Of a stretch of 64,000 bases of DNA, positions 25,851 to 32,856 are shown in pieces (positions within the stretch are counted from its first letter, which is position 1; each line of letters starts with the position of its first letter). The position numbers and the translations under genes are program-made. The stretch comes from Cupriavidus plantarum. GTDB taxonomy: Bacteria > Pseudomonadota > Gammaproteobacteria > Burkholderiales > Burkholderiaceae. The stretch covers positions 557,770 to 621,769 of the forward strand of contig NZ_CAJPUX010000003.1 in the NCBI RefSeq assembly GCF_905397285.1. The letters run 5' to 3'. Under the pieces are notes generated by a model. The model was given only the letters and a program-made list of their open reading frames with translations, did not search any database and had not been told where the DNA came from.

Positions 25851-26351
25851 GTGACCACCAAGCGCTGCTTTCCCCCGGTCGTAGACGCCAACACCCGCGT
25901 CCTCATCCTCGGCAGCCTGCCGGGCGAGGTCTCGCTTGCGCAGAGCCAGTATTACGCGCACAAGCAAAACCGCTTCTGGCATCTGGTGGGCGAGATCCTC
26001 GAACGCGATCTCGTCAACATGGAGTACGCAAGTCGCCTTCAGACGCTCTTACAGCATCGCATCGGGCTTTGGGATGTCGTAGCGGAAGCGCAGCGCACAG
26101 GCAGTCTGGACAGCAGCATTCGCAATCATGCTAGCAATGATCTGATTGCATTAATCGAGACATTACCGAATCTGGAAGTGGTTGCGTTCAATGGCGGCAC
26201 CGCGGAGAAGATCGGCACGCGCGCGCTCGGGTCGCTGACGGAGCGCTATAGGGTCATGCGGTTGCCGTCCAGTAGTCCCGCTTACGCGGCGGTGCCCTAT
26301 CAGGCGAAGCTGTCGGAATGGCTTCGCTTGCGTGCGTGTCTTGCCGCGTGA
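25851..26351 (+). CDS. DNA-deoxyinosine glycosylase (UDG superfamily family 6-type)
   Basis: A 166-aa protein of the uracil-DNA glycosylase superfamily, resembling hypoxanthine-DNA glycosylase, which removes deaminated adenine (hypoxanthine) from DNA. Visible motifs are ILGSLPGEVSL with the active-site loop at about residue 20, YYAHKQNRFWHLV (residues 38-50), the segment LDSSIRNHA, and FNGGTAEK with the DNA-contact loop RLPSSSPAYA near residue 135. The first 45 codons are GC-rich like the chromosome; after about position 25,980 the codon use turns AT-richer. A diverged second C-terminal copy lies at 31,368-31,761. Starts GTG 25851 or TTG 25836 are both possible; the N-terminal sequence favours GTG. 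Confidence 0.82.
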   Translation: MTTKRCFPPVVDANTRVLILGSLPGEVSLAQSQYYAHKQNRFWHLVGEILERDLVNMEYASRLQTLLQHRIGLWDVVAEAQRTGSLDSSIRNHASNDLIALIETLPNLEVVAFNGGTAEKIGTRALGSLTERYRVMRLPSSSPAYAAVPYQAKLSEWLRLRACLAA

Positions 26352-26539
26352 CGCGACTGTAGCTTCGCACCCTCGGGACGGACTGCCGACTGGAAGAGGT
26401 TACTTTGCCTATACACCTTCTCCGTAGCCTCTGCGCGGAGATCGCGGGGCAACCATTTCTCCACGACTCCAACGCGTTCCAGTAGACCGGTTGCGTCGTT
26501 GTTTCTTACAACATCCGGCGGCTCGAACCTGAGTTCATT
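26352..26539. other. intergenic region inside the island
   Basis: No gene with convincing codon use and no strong hairpin seen. Slightly AT-richer than the surrounding chromosome. Confidence 0.3.
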
Positions 26540-26914
26540 ATGTTCACGCTTGAACTGGATCGTCGTCGAGCCCGTGGGGACGCATCCGGTGACAACGAGG
26601 TGCGACCGAGGCTGGTCAGTCTAGATGCCCGCAAGGCCGTCGTCGAAAAGATGCAGGCCGGGATCAAGAAATCTATTGACGGATATCGAAACTGGCGGCG
26701 ATTGGCCGATCCTTATCGGGAGATTGCGGGTTGGGCGGCTCAGCTTAGCGACTCAAAGAAGCAGCGACTTGCTCCGCAAAGCGAAATCCAGATTTCGTCG
26801 AATGCCGCTCGGGACGAACAGGCGTCGCTTGACATGCTGAGCCAGCGAATAGAGCAGCTCGAATCCAAGAAAACCGGCCTCCATGAAAGCTGCGGCTGCG
26901 ATTCCAGATGCTGA
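26540..26914 (+). CDS. hypothetical protein (124 aa), island ORF
   Basis: Unrecognised. The 124-residue product is polar, with a helical C-terminal half that has heptad-like spacing (DMLSQRIEQLESKKTGLHE) and so may form a coiled coil. It ends in Cys-Gly-Cys-Asp-Ser-Arg-Cys, three cysteines in the last seven residues, which could bind metal. No membrane segment. The start ATG at 26540 has no strong ribosome binding site. It could be a fragment of a larger foreign gene. The next ORF starts 12 nt after its end. Confidence 0.35.
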   Translation: MFTLELDRRRARGDASGDNEVRPRLVSLDARKAVVEKMQAGIKKSIDGYRNWRRLADPYREIAGWAAQLSDSKKQRLAPQSEIQISSNAARDEQASLDMLSQRIEQLESKKTGLHESCGCDSRC

Positions 26915-26926
26915 GTGAGGTGCAGA

Positions 26927-27181
26927 ATGTTGTGCCACCGACTTGACCTGTTCCCCGGTGGCCGCATGCTCGCGTCAGACGAGATCGAAGTATTGCGTGG
27001 TCAGTTCAAGGCGGGTGGTTTCGACGGTAGCCACGTAGAGTTTTTTTTGCAGCCACCTCTTAAGTCTGATTGGAAAACATGCTATTTCGTCGCACATCAG
27101 CGGAACGGCATCAGGCGCACTGTTACCCAAGGAGCGGCTTTGGAGAGTACCCATTGCGGTTTTGTGGTGGATTGTTCTTAA
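26927..27181 (+). CDS. hypothetical protein (84 aa), island ORF
   Basis: Unrecognised short ORF. The ATG at 26927 is preceded by GAGGTG at about 7 nt. The product has no signal or membrane segment, and three scattered cysteines, of which the last two lie near the C-terminus (ESTHCGFVVDCS). Codon use is AT-richer than the chromosome. It may be a small real gene or a remnant; support is weak. Confidence 0.3.
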   Translation: MLCHRLDLFPGGRMLASDEIEVLRGQFKAGGFDGSHVEFFLQPPLKSDWKTCYFVAHQRNGIRRTVTQGAALESTHCGFVVDCS

Positions 27182-27239
27182 CAAACGAACAGAATATTTC
27201 CGCGCGAGCCTAAAAAAATGTACACCCAGGGGCAGGGTA

Positions 27240-27312
27240 ACGCAGGGACGGCCGGGCGGCCGCTCCTGCGTTAATCCGTTGGGTCTCTCCGCCCGGCCGT
27301 CCCGGGCGGAGA
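27240..27312. repeat. three overlapping inverted repeats upstream of an unknown gene
   Basis: Three stems share sequence and cannot all form at once: ACGCAGG/CCTGCGT (27240-27246 with 27265-27271), the 15-bp GGGACGGCCGGGCGG/CCGCCCGGCCGTCCC (27245-27259 with 27289-27303), and TCTCCGCCCGG/CCGGGCGGAGA (27286-27296 with 27302-27312). The cluster is an isolated GC-rich block in AT-richer surroundings, about 105 nt before the next gene. It could be a switching leader RNA or a recombination or protein-binding site. Confidence 0.75.
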
Positions 27313-27416
27313 CTTGACGGCTAGAGCTGGAGACCAGGGGCAGCAACATACTTTGTGTCCCTTCGAACTCCATACTGGCAGAATGGATTTCTTCCATAGA
27401 AACAAGGATAGTCGCC

Positions 27417-28256
27417 ATGAAGTTTGAGGGGTTCATGTACTTAGACGTTGATGATCCGATCGTCGCTTGGAACACCTACCGCGGAGTACTAATAAGTCAA
27501 AAGTTGGTGCAGAGGAATAAGTGCGGGGGATTCGTTTCCGCCGTTTCAGTGACGGCTGCGAGAATGCTCATGAGCAGGAGCTGGGAGCGATTGAAGTTTG
27601 AGCAAGAGTTGGAGAATGCAAGGGCGGCTACTTTTCCCGATAGGGTGTCACGTATCACTGGTCTTTATGTTTTCGACACGCCGGAATCTGCGTTAGCTGC
27701 AACCGAGGGATGGGGCGGACATATCAATCATGAAAATCTCACCGATGTAGGAGTCTCTGCGGCGCCAAACAAGACGCGTGTAGATGCGAACTGGATAACC
27801 TGGATGCTTCGTGAGTATGAAGCGCGCAACTCCGAATGGGGGCACGGGATAGACCGGTATTGGGGCGGCGAGCCATGTCCATTCTTTCCGGAGCCGATAT
27901 GGGAAGTATTACTTGATGGTGCCGTTACGATTTGGGGAACGCGATTGAGGCGCCGAGCATATGACCTCATTCGTGAGCTGTCGCCGATGTCGCTGGCGCT
28001 TCTAGAGCAATCGAGGTTGGCGGCAACTCTAGGTTCTGATCTCGGGCATATCACCGCACTGCTTACCTTAGAGAATGACCGGCCATTGATGTCGTTCCAC
28101 ACAGATATGCGGGACGCCCAAAACTCCGAATACACGGATAGATTGCACAAGCACATTGCCGCACACCCTGAGCTTGTGAATCATCACGATCTGACAATCG
28201 GTGGAGGTATTTTCAGAATGCCTAACTTCGCATCCTATTCCTACGCCTTCGAGTAA
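27417..28256 (+). CDS. unknown protein (279 aa), possibly ART-like/DUF2441-type
   Basis: I do not securely recognise it. The segment RAATFPDRVSRITGLYVFDTP at residues 62-82 is reminiscent of DUF2441-type proteins, some of which are thought to share an ADP-ribosyltransferase fold; this is only a resemblance. The C-terminal third is less constrained. There is no signal peptide or membrane segment, so it should be cytosolic. ATG at 27417 has AAGGA about 8 nt upstream. Codon use is AT-rich compared with the chromosome. It is followed 40 nt later by another unknown gene that is now interrupted, and preceded by an elaborate inverted-repeat cluster. Confidence 0.55.
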   Translation: MKFEGFMYLDVDDPIVAWNTYRGVLISQKLVQRNKCGGFVSAVSVTAARMLMSRSWERLKFEQELENARAATFPDRVSRITGLYVFDTPESALAATEGWGGHINHENLTDVGVSAAPNKTRVDANWITWMLREYEARNSEWGHGIDRYWGGEPCPFFPEPIWEVLLDGAVTIWGTRLRRRAYDLIRELSPMSLALLEQSRLAATLGSDLGHITALLTLENDRPLMSFHTDMRDAQNSEYTDRLHKHIAAHPELVNHHDLTIGGGIFRMPNFASYSYAFE

Positions 28257-28296
28257 TCCCTATAGGGGGGGCGTTTGATCAAGGCGGGCCAATTGA

Positions 28297-28902
28297 ATGG
28301 AAGAACGGATAGTTAAGATGAGCCTCACTGCTGCGGAAGTCTTCGAATTCAAATCCGAGGCGACTCGTGGACGGCCCTATGCAGCGCGGATAAGTATTGC
28401 GATGGCTGTGAGGCTGCTGGACCGAACCGACCGCTACTTCGATCCATTTGCTGTGCTGGACGAACTCGATTACCTTGAAGGCATACGCCCGATATCTCGA
28501 ACGAAGCCTGAATCACCCTTTAAGGGTCCACACCTTCAGCCATTTTGGCACAAGCATTTTTCTTCTAGCCGCCATCTGTTAAAGAACATCGGAGTACGGT
28601 GGGATCTCATCGGAGGCGGGAATAGAGATCTCGATCGGATGATTCTCGACGTAGCCCAGAAACACGGCGAAGATCCGATCCAGTGGATAAACGACTTGAT
28701 GCACCGCCTCATTGTGGGTGGTTATGAGGAAAGGGCCGTGAGGGGGCTTACATGAGATTGGATTATCTACGCGAAGCACGCCGGAGCGAACTCCTATTTG
28801 GATCTCGCTACGCATGACGAAGGTAGAGCCGAACGCGCCGAGCTGTTGGCCCATAAGCTACGCAGTGGATGCTTTGCTGAGTTTCCCTTCGTCTTCGGAT
28901 AG
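28297..28902 (+). pseudogene. unknown gene interrupted by an in-frame TGA
   Basis: The frame from ATG 28297 gives 152 residues ending ERAVRGLT, then a TGA at 28753-28755. The same frame continues without a gap for 48 more codons (DWIIYAKHAGANSYLDLATH and on, ending AEFPFVFG) to a TAG at 28900-28902. The continuation looks like authentic protein, with aromatic and acidic residues in a plausible fold, so the intact protein was probably about 200 aa and the TGA a nonsense change. A Trp or Arg codon is the natural ancestor. The family is not recognised. It follows the 279-aa gene in the same direction and was probably its operon partner. Confidence 0.55.
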
Positions 28903-29049
28903 TCGATACGCTTGCCTTCCGCGAGGACGCGTTGGTTGGTCTCCGCCGAAGTCACAATGGCGACAAGCTGCCAAGATTATGGGGCTCGGCTTCCTAAGTA
29001 GGTCGAGCTCTTCCATCGCTAGTACGGTCAGGCTCGATTTCACAGTGCG
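28903..29049. other. degraded sequence before the IS
   Basis: No convincing gene. The last 30 nt (reading ARFHSALN across the target site at 29050-29054) join in frame with the recombinase remnant to the right of the IS, so this stretch probably held the upstream part of that gene, now decayed. Confidence 0.35.
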
Positions 29050-29054
29050 CTCAA
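29050..29054. repeat. target site duplication CTCAA (left)
   Basis: CTCAA flanks the IS on the left and an identical CTCAA lies at 30394-30398 on the right. Five bases is the duplication made by IS2-group elements. Confidence 0.8.
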
Positions 29055-29091
29055 TGGATTTGCCCCCGTATCCCCGGACACGGTCACACCG

Positions 29092-29974
29092 TTAAATTGA
29101 TAAGGCCATTGCAAGACTGAACTCCCGCGGGGAGCGATAATTCAGCGCGCTATGGGGGTGCTGCTCGTTGTAGTGCTCAAAGGCGATTGCCATGTTGCGA
29201 GCCGCCGTTTGCGCATCAGGCTTTGGCATGAACGCGACGTAGTCGCGCTTCATAGTCTTCACGAAGCTGTCGGCCATTCCGTTGCTCTGCGGACTGCGGA
29301 CCGGCGTGGTCAACGGCTTTAAGCCGATCGCCGACGCAAACGCCTTGGTCTTATCGGCCGTGTAGCCCGAGCCGTTGTCAGTTGGCCATTCGATTTCCGC
29401 TGGAGCTCTCATAGCGTTGCCGAAGCGACTCTCAACGGCAGCCAGCATCACGTCGCGGACCACGTCTCCACTATGCCCACCGTTAGTTGCCGCCCAGCTC
29501 ATGGCCTCGCGGTCGCAGCAGTCCAAAGCGAACGTCACGCGAAGTGGCTCACCGTTGTCGCAGCGGAACTGAAATCCGTCGGAACACCAACGCTGATTCG
29601 TCTTATCCACAGCGACCTTACCGTCGTGTCGTCGTCGAGGCCTAGGTCGAATCGATCTGCGCTGCAGCAGCAATCCATGAATACGCATGATCCGGTAGAC
29701 GCGCTTCACGTTCACCGGCGGCGCACCGTGGCCCTCGCGCTTGCGGCGCAATACGCCCCAGACCCGCCGATAGCCGCAACTGGGCAGATGTGCCACCGCA
29801 TCGCGGATCTCTTCGACGCAGCCCTGCGTCGTCGGTTCTTCTCGCGGCGCGTCCATCCTGGCAGTCGGCAGGACGAGCCACCTTCTCTGCCACATTCGAG
29901 CGCGCTACACCGAGGACTTCACAGACCCGCTTCACAGGTCGTACCCGGGCAATGGGGGTGAGCGCGCAATCCAT
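29092..29974 (-). pseudogene. IS2-group orfB transposase, frameshifted
   Basis: The DDE integrase-core transposase of an IS2-group element. The N-terminal part lies in one frame (from ATG 29974, [19 protein letters not shown]) and switches to another near 29820; the rest continues in the second frame to 29092. The sequence [10 protein letters not shown] carries the first catalytic Asp and [11 protein letters not shown] the second. The third acidic residue, normally Glu in SNGMAESF, is Asp here (SNGMADSF), as the codon GAC shows. In intact elements OrfAB is made by frameshifting, but this frame change is within orfB. Catalysis is doubtful on both counts. Confidence 0.85.
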
Positions 29975-30321
29975 TTTCGCGACTTCATCACCTCCACCGC
30001 CTCGCGGAGAATCTCGTTCTCCATGGTCTTCTTGCCCAGCAGGCGCTGCAGCTCTCGTATCTGCTTGAGCGCATCGCCCAGTTCGGAAGCAGGTACCACT
30101 TCCTCGCCAGCGCTGACTGCAGACAGACTACCGTCCTGATGCAGCTTGCGCCATTAGAAGAGCTGATTGGGATTGAAGCCATGCTGACGCGCAACCATCG
30201 ATACCGTCTTGCCTGGCTCGCAGCTCTCGCGCACCATCGCAAGCTTCTCTTCGGGCGACAACCGCCGCTGGCGCTCCGGCCCCGTCAACACTTCCACCAA
30301 TTCCTGCTTCGTTTTAGTCAT
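29932..30321 (-). pseudogene. IS2-group orfA with an internal stop
   Basis: The small helix-turn-helix protein that binds the IS ends. The translation opens MTKTKQELVEVLTGPE and continues to NPNQLF at 30157, where TAA (TTA at 30154-30156 on the plus strand) replaces the codon before [14 protein letters not shown]. After it the frame is open through [25 protein letters not shown] to the stop at 29932. The stop falls inside the DNA-binding helix-turn-helix region, so the product is truncated. Normal IS2-group OrfA has no break there. Confidence 0.82.
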
Positions 30322-30393
30322 AAACACAATCGTATGCCTATCCGCTATTGTAAATGGGTGACTGTGTCCGGCGATTCAGGGGGGGCTGCTCCA

Positions 30394-30398
30394 CTCAA
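30394..30398. repeat. target site duplication CTCAA (right)
   Basis: Exact copy of the left duplication 29050-29054. Confidence 0.8.
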
Positions 30399-30550
30399 CC
30401 ACTCGGGTCGTAGAACGTTCGCCATAATGTGGATTGAGAAGAGTATTGACATCAAGGCGGTCCCGACCCTGGTTGGGCCAAACTTCGACCGCCATGACAG
30501 AACAGTATGTGGAAGGCAACCCGGTAAGATTGACTCAGATCAGGCGATTC
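30399..30550 (+). pseudogene. C-terminal remnant of a tyrosine recombinase (integrase)
   Basis: Joined to the left flank across the IS (removing one CTCAA), the sequence reads ALNHSGRRTFAIMWIEKSID, then IKAVPTLVG, then in a frame shifted by one base TSTAMTEQYVEGNPVRL. This is the end of a tyrosine recombinase: HSGRRTF carries the His-x-x-Arg box, and TEQYV carries the nucleophilic Tyr. The His usually found in LMGH is lost (CCA/CAA), and the frameshift sits in a run of Gs (about 30476). An upstream stop lies at 29020-29022. The gene is inactive. It was probably the integrase of the surrounding island. Confidence 0.65.
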
Positions 30551-30589
30551 TGTTGTGATCAGTTTATGGGGGACTACTATCCTCAAAGG

Positions 30590-31153
30590 CTACGTCACAA
30601 GCCCGAATTTGAGATTTGCAAACTGACCGAGAACTGTAATTGCTACCCCCAGCAAGATGAGGCCGATGGGGCGCTTATACCACTGATCCTTTTGATCCAG
30701 TTCGATATTGATCTGCATTACATCCGGCTTGCTACCAAGCACCATACCTTGTTGCGCCGAGAGTGATTGCTCCCATTCGAATTCCTCGACGCGCTGAATA
30801 GTTTTGGCGATTCTTGATGAAAGATGGGAGGCGCTGTCCAGCATCGTTCGACCGATAGCCCCAGCAAGAACAATGAGGAGGAAGCCAAAATTGCCTGCCG
30901 TGTTGAAATCTCGTGGGTTGACGGCTGGAGCTATTTCCCAAGCCAACCCGGCAAACTGTGTCTTTTCATAAGTGAGGTAGATAAGGTGTTGCACTGCAAG
31001 GCTGATCGCGGAGAGCGCGGTCCGATCTTCCGACATCGCGAAATAAAGGGTTTTTAGTGCCGCGACGACGAATAGCGCGAGCGAGCCAACCAAGAGGATG
31101 AGTCCGGCGATACGGAGGTTTATTACGCGCTTCTTTGCTTCAATGATCTTCAT
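30590..31153 (-). CDS. YniB-like inner-membrane protein (187 aa)
   Basis: A membrane protein with hydrophobic segments at about residues 15-35, 88-105 and 160-178. Between them, LVQHLIYLTYEKTQFAGLAWE-type residues and FNTAGNFGFLLIVLAGAIG resemble the E. coli YniB family of unknown function. Orientation is opposite to the island genes and the recombinase remnant. The start ATG at 31153 (MKIIEAKKRVINLRIAG) has a weak ribosome binding site. Codon use is AT-richer than the chromosome, so it belongs to the accessory region. YniB similarity is from memory of the family and not verified. Confidence 0.55.
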   Translation of the reverse strand: MKIIEAKKRVINLRIAGLILLVGSLALFVVAALKTLYFAMSEDRTALSAISLAVQHLIYLTYEKTQFAGLAWEIAPAVNPRDFNTAGNFGFLLIVLAGAIGRTMLDSASHLSSRIAKTIQRVEEFEWEQSLSAQQGMVLGSKPDVMQINIELDQKDQWYKRPIGLILLGVAITVLGQFANLKFGLVT

Positions 31154-31367
31154 TAGTGAGTGCGACCTATCTCAAACAGGCTAACAGCTTCTTCCCCGCT
31201 CGTCGCCGCTCAAGCCTTGAACACAAGATGCTAAGCACGCTTCCTCTTGAAAAGGGAAACTGGTTCTGTATGATAGCCCTGTTGTCGTGAAGGACGTGAC
31301 CCGCCAACTGGTCTCTGGGCTCTTAAAGTACTAGATACCTGATTCGCGGTCGGGGCGTCGAATTGAC
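31154..31367. other. intergenic region at the right island edge
   Basis: No gene seen. It leads into the displaced glycosylase remnant at 31368. The junction sequence CCAAAACGCCAAC matches the left gene's CAAAACCGC only over its first six bases, so no long exact attachment repeat is visible. Confidence 0.35.
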
Positions 31368-31761
31368 CAAAACGCCAACAGGTTCTGGCGCCCGATTGCC
31401 GAGGTCATCGCGCAAGACCTCGTGTCGATACCGTACGACGAGCGTTTGAGGCGCGGCTCGCCCACCATTGGGTCTAAGGGACGTCGTAGCGGAAGCCAAA
31501 TGCGAGAGTAGTTTGGACAGCAATATCCGCGACCATGCAGGCAACGCCCTCCTTGGCTTGATCGCCTCGTTACCGAATCTGAAGGCCATCGCGTTCAACG
31601 GCGGCACGGCCGAACGCATCGGCATGAAGGCACTCGCCACGCATGGCGACCGCCACCATATCGTCAAACTCCCTTCGAGCAGCCCGGCTTATACGGTGGC
31701 GTATGCGCAGAAGCTGACGGCATGGCGGCAACTCCGGGATTGGCTGGTGGCTCCTCGATAG
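31368..31761 (+). pseudogene. displaced 3' part of a deoxyinosine glycosylase gene, frameshifted
   Basis: A second copy of the glycosylase C-terminal two thirds. In three successive frames it reads QNANRFWRPIAEVIAQDL and YDERL, then EARLAHH (after about 31447), then GLRDVVAEA (after about 31470) on to SSLDSNIRDHA, FNGGTAERIG and KLPSSSPAYTVAYAQK. The intact copy at 25851-26351 has the same blocks (FWHLVGEILERDL, GLWDVVAEA, FNGGTAEKIG, RLPSSSPAYA). The N-terminal 45 residues are absent. The codons are GC-rich like the chromosome. It cannot make a protein. It is best read as the original end of the target gene, displaced by the island. Confidence 0.75.
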
Positions 31762-31939
31762 CGGTTCTACGATTCTATGGATCTTCGGCGACGTAGCGTG
31801 CCCAAGGGACTTGCTCTCGCGGCGCCGGCTTCAGTACAATTCATCGCATCCCGCCCCTGGCAGTAAGCCGTCCCACTCATCCCGGACGAGCCGACCCCTG
31901 GGGCGTTTTCATTTGTGCGTCCAACACTTGAGAGGGACT

Positions 31940-32680
31940 ATGCCGACGGCCATCCTCATTGACGGCGGATACTTCATCAAGCGTTTTCGAGCCATCGAAC
32001 CCCAGAACGCGATGGATGCTGGCCGTGCTGCGGATTGTGCGTTTCGTTGGGCTTGCGCGCACCTGAGTCCAAAGGCGGCGGGTCATAGCGGGGATCGCAA
32101 GGATGCTACTCAGCAGTCTCGGCGCGAGCTGTATCGGATCTTCTTCTATGACTGTCCGCCGCTGATCAACAAGTTGCACAATCCAATAACGAAGCGCGTC
32201 GTTGATTTCTCAAGATCGGATGAAGCGCAGTTTCGTCTGGAGTTGCACAGGCGTCTCCGCTCGATGCGCAAGGTGGCGCTTCGCCTTGGACATCTATCGA
32301 CGCATGTTCAGTGGACGATCAAGCAGGACAGGATTACCGACATGCTGAAGGGGAAGCTTAAGCTGGAGGAATTGACCGAGCATGACGTCATCCCGAACGT
32401 TCGGCAGAAGGGCGTGGACATGCGCATCGGTGTCGATGTGTCTTCGCTGGCGTTCAAGCGGCAGGTAGATCAAATCGTCCTACTTGCTGGCGATGCCGAC
32501 TTTGTTCCGTCCGCTAAACAGGCGCGTCGCGAGGGCATCGATTTCGTTCTGGACCCGATGTGGGCCCAGATTTCCGAGAGTTTGCAGGAGCACATCGATG
32601 GTCTGCGGTCTACTTGCCCACGGCCGCGTCCGAAGCAACCCAAGGCGATACTCCAGCCTGCAGTCGATTTGGTCGTCTAG
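31940..32680 (+). CDS. NYN domain protein (PIN-like ribonuclease fold)
   Basis: A 246-aa cytosolic protein of the NYN (Nedd4-BP1/YacP-like nuclease; LabA/DUF88) family. The first strand ILIDGGYFIKRF carries the initial metal-binding Asp (about residue 9), KGVDMRIGVDVSSLAF a second acidic position, and LLAGDADFVPSAKQARREG the third and fourth (D-x-D), as in PIN-fold nucleases. RNA cleavage is likely but not certain. The ATG at 31940 has GAGAGGG upstream. It stands alone just outside the island's right edge. NYN proteins occur in defence and RNA-turnover loci, and this one has no partner here. Confidence 0.82.
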   Translation: MPTAILIDGGYFIKRFRAIEPQNAMDAGRAADCAFRWACAHLSPKAAGHSGDRKDATQQSRRELYRIFFYDCPPLINKLHNPITKRVVDFSRSDEAQFRLELHRRLRSMRKVALRLGHLSTHVQWTIKQDRITDMLKGKLKLEELTEHDVIPNVRQKGVDMRIGVDVSSLAFKRQVDQIVLLAGDADFVPSAKQARREGIDFVLDPMWAQISESLQEHIDGLRSTCPRPRPKQPKAILQPAVDLVV

Positions 32681-32856
32681 CGGAGCGCGTCCTGGCACGT
32701 CGCATGGGCACCCCTTAAGCAGCCTTCGCGCCGCGCGCGGGGTCCACGAGAGGCGCTGGGGTGAGGCGCAGCGTGGGCGCCACGCTTTGGCGCCGGGGTG
32801 ATGCCACCGCGGTTATCCCACCGCGGTAATGACACTATGTCGCGTCAGGACACCAA
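32681..32856. other. intergenic region with duplicated CCACCGCGGT
   Basis: Between convergent genes. CCACCGCGGT occurs at 32804-32813 and 32818-32827, each containing the palindrome ACCGCGGT, 14 bp apart. No T-run follows, so a terminator is not clear. Confidence 0.4.

Larger units (their letters stand above)
29055..30393 (-). mobile_element. IS3-family, IS2-group insertion sequence (degenerate), 1339 bp
   Basis: Ends TGGATTTGCCCCC..CCGGACACGGTCAC (left) and TGGAGCAGCCCCC..CCGGACACAGTCAC (right, on the minus strand) match each other imperfectly and are of the type seen at IS2-group termini. A 5-bp target duplication CTCAA flanks it. Inside are an orfA and an orfB of the IS2 type on the minus strand. 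The element carries at least three lesions (see the two entries), so it cannot transpose on its own. Confidence 0.87.
25965..31761. mobile_element. putative integrative element inserted in the deoxyinosine glycosylase gene (remnant)
   Basis: The window is homogeneous GC-rich outside this stretch and clearly lower in GC inside it, where neighbouring ORFs also lose recognisable families. The left edge lies in the glycosylase gene near CAAAAC (about 25966), and the right edge is marked by a broken second copy of the gene's 3' two thirds, beginning with CCAAAACGCC at 31367. A tyrosine-recombinase C-terminal remnant and a degenerate IS lie inside, next to that right edge. Boundaries are approximate. 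The alternative is that the right copy came in with foreign DNA and the left gene is wholly native. Confidence 0.45.

Noticed and set aside
28753..28755. TGA read as selenocysteine or programmed read-through
   Set aside because: No selenocysteine insertion element or selenoprotein gene is seen here, and the island is rich in other frame-breaking lesions, so simple nonsense mutation is more likely.
28814..29095. 93-codon plus-strand frame across the left IS end
   Set aside because: It ends inside the IS terminal repeat and has no family resemblance; the stretch is better read as remains of the recombinase gene and the end of the interrupted unknown gene.
30139..30558. 139-codon plus-strand frame starting in the IS
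   Set aside because: Its first part is antisense to orfA of the IS; only the end (NHSGRRTFA) is meaningful, as the recombinase remnant.
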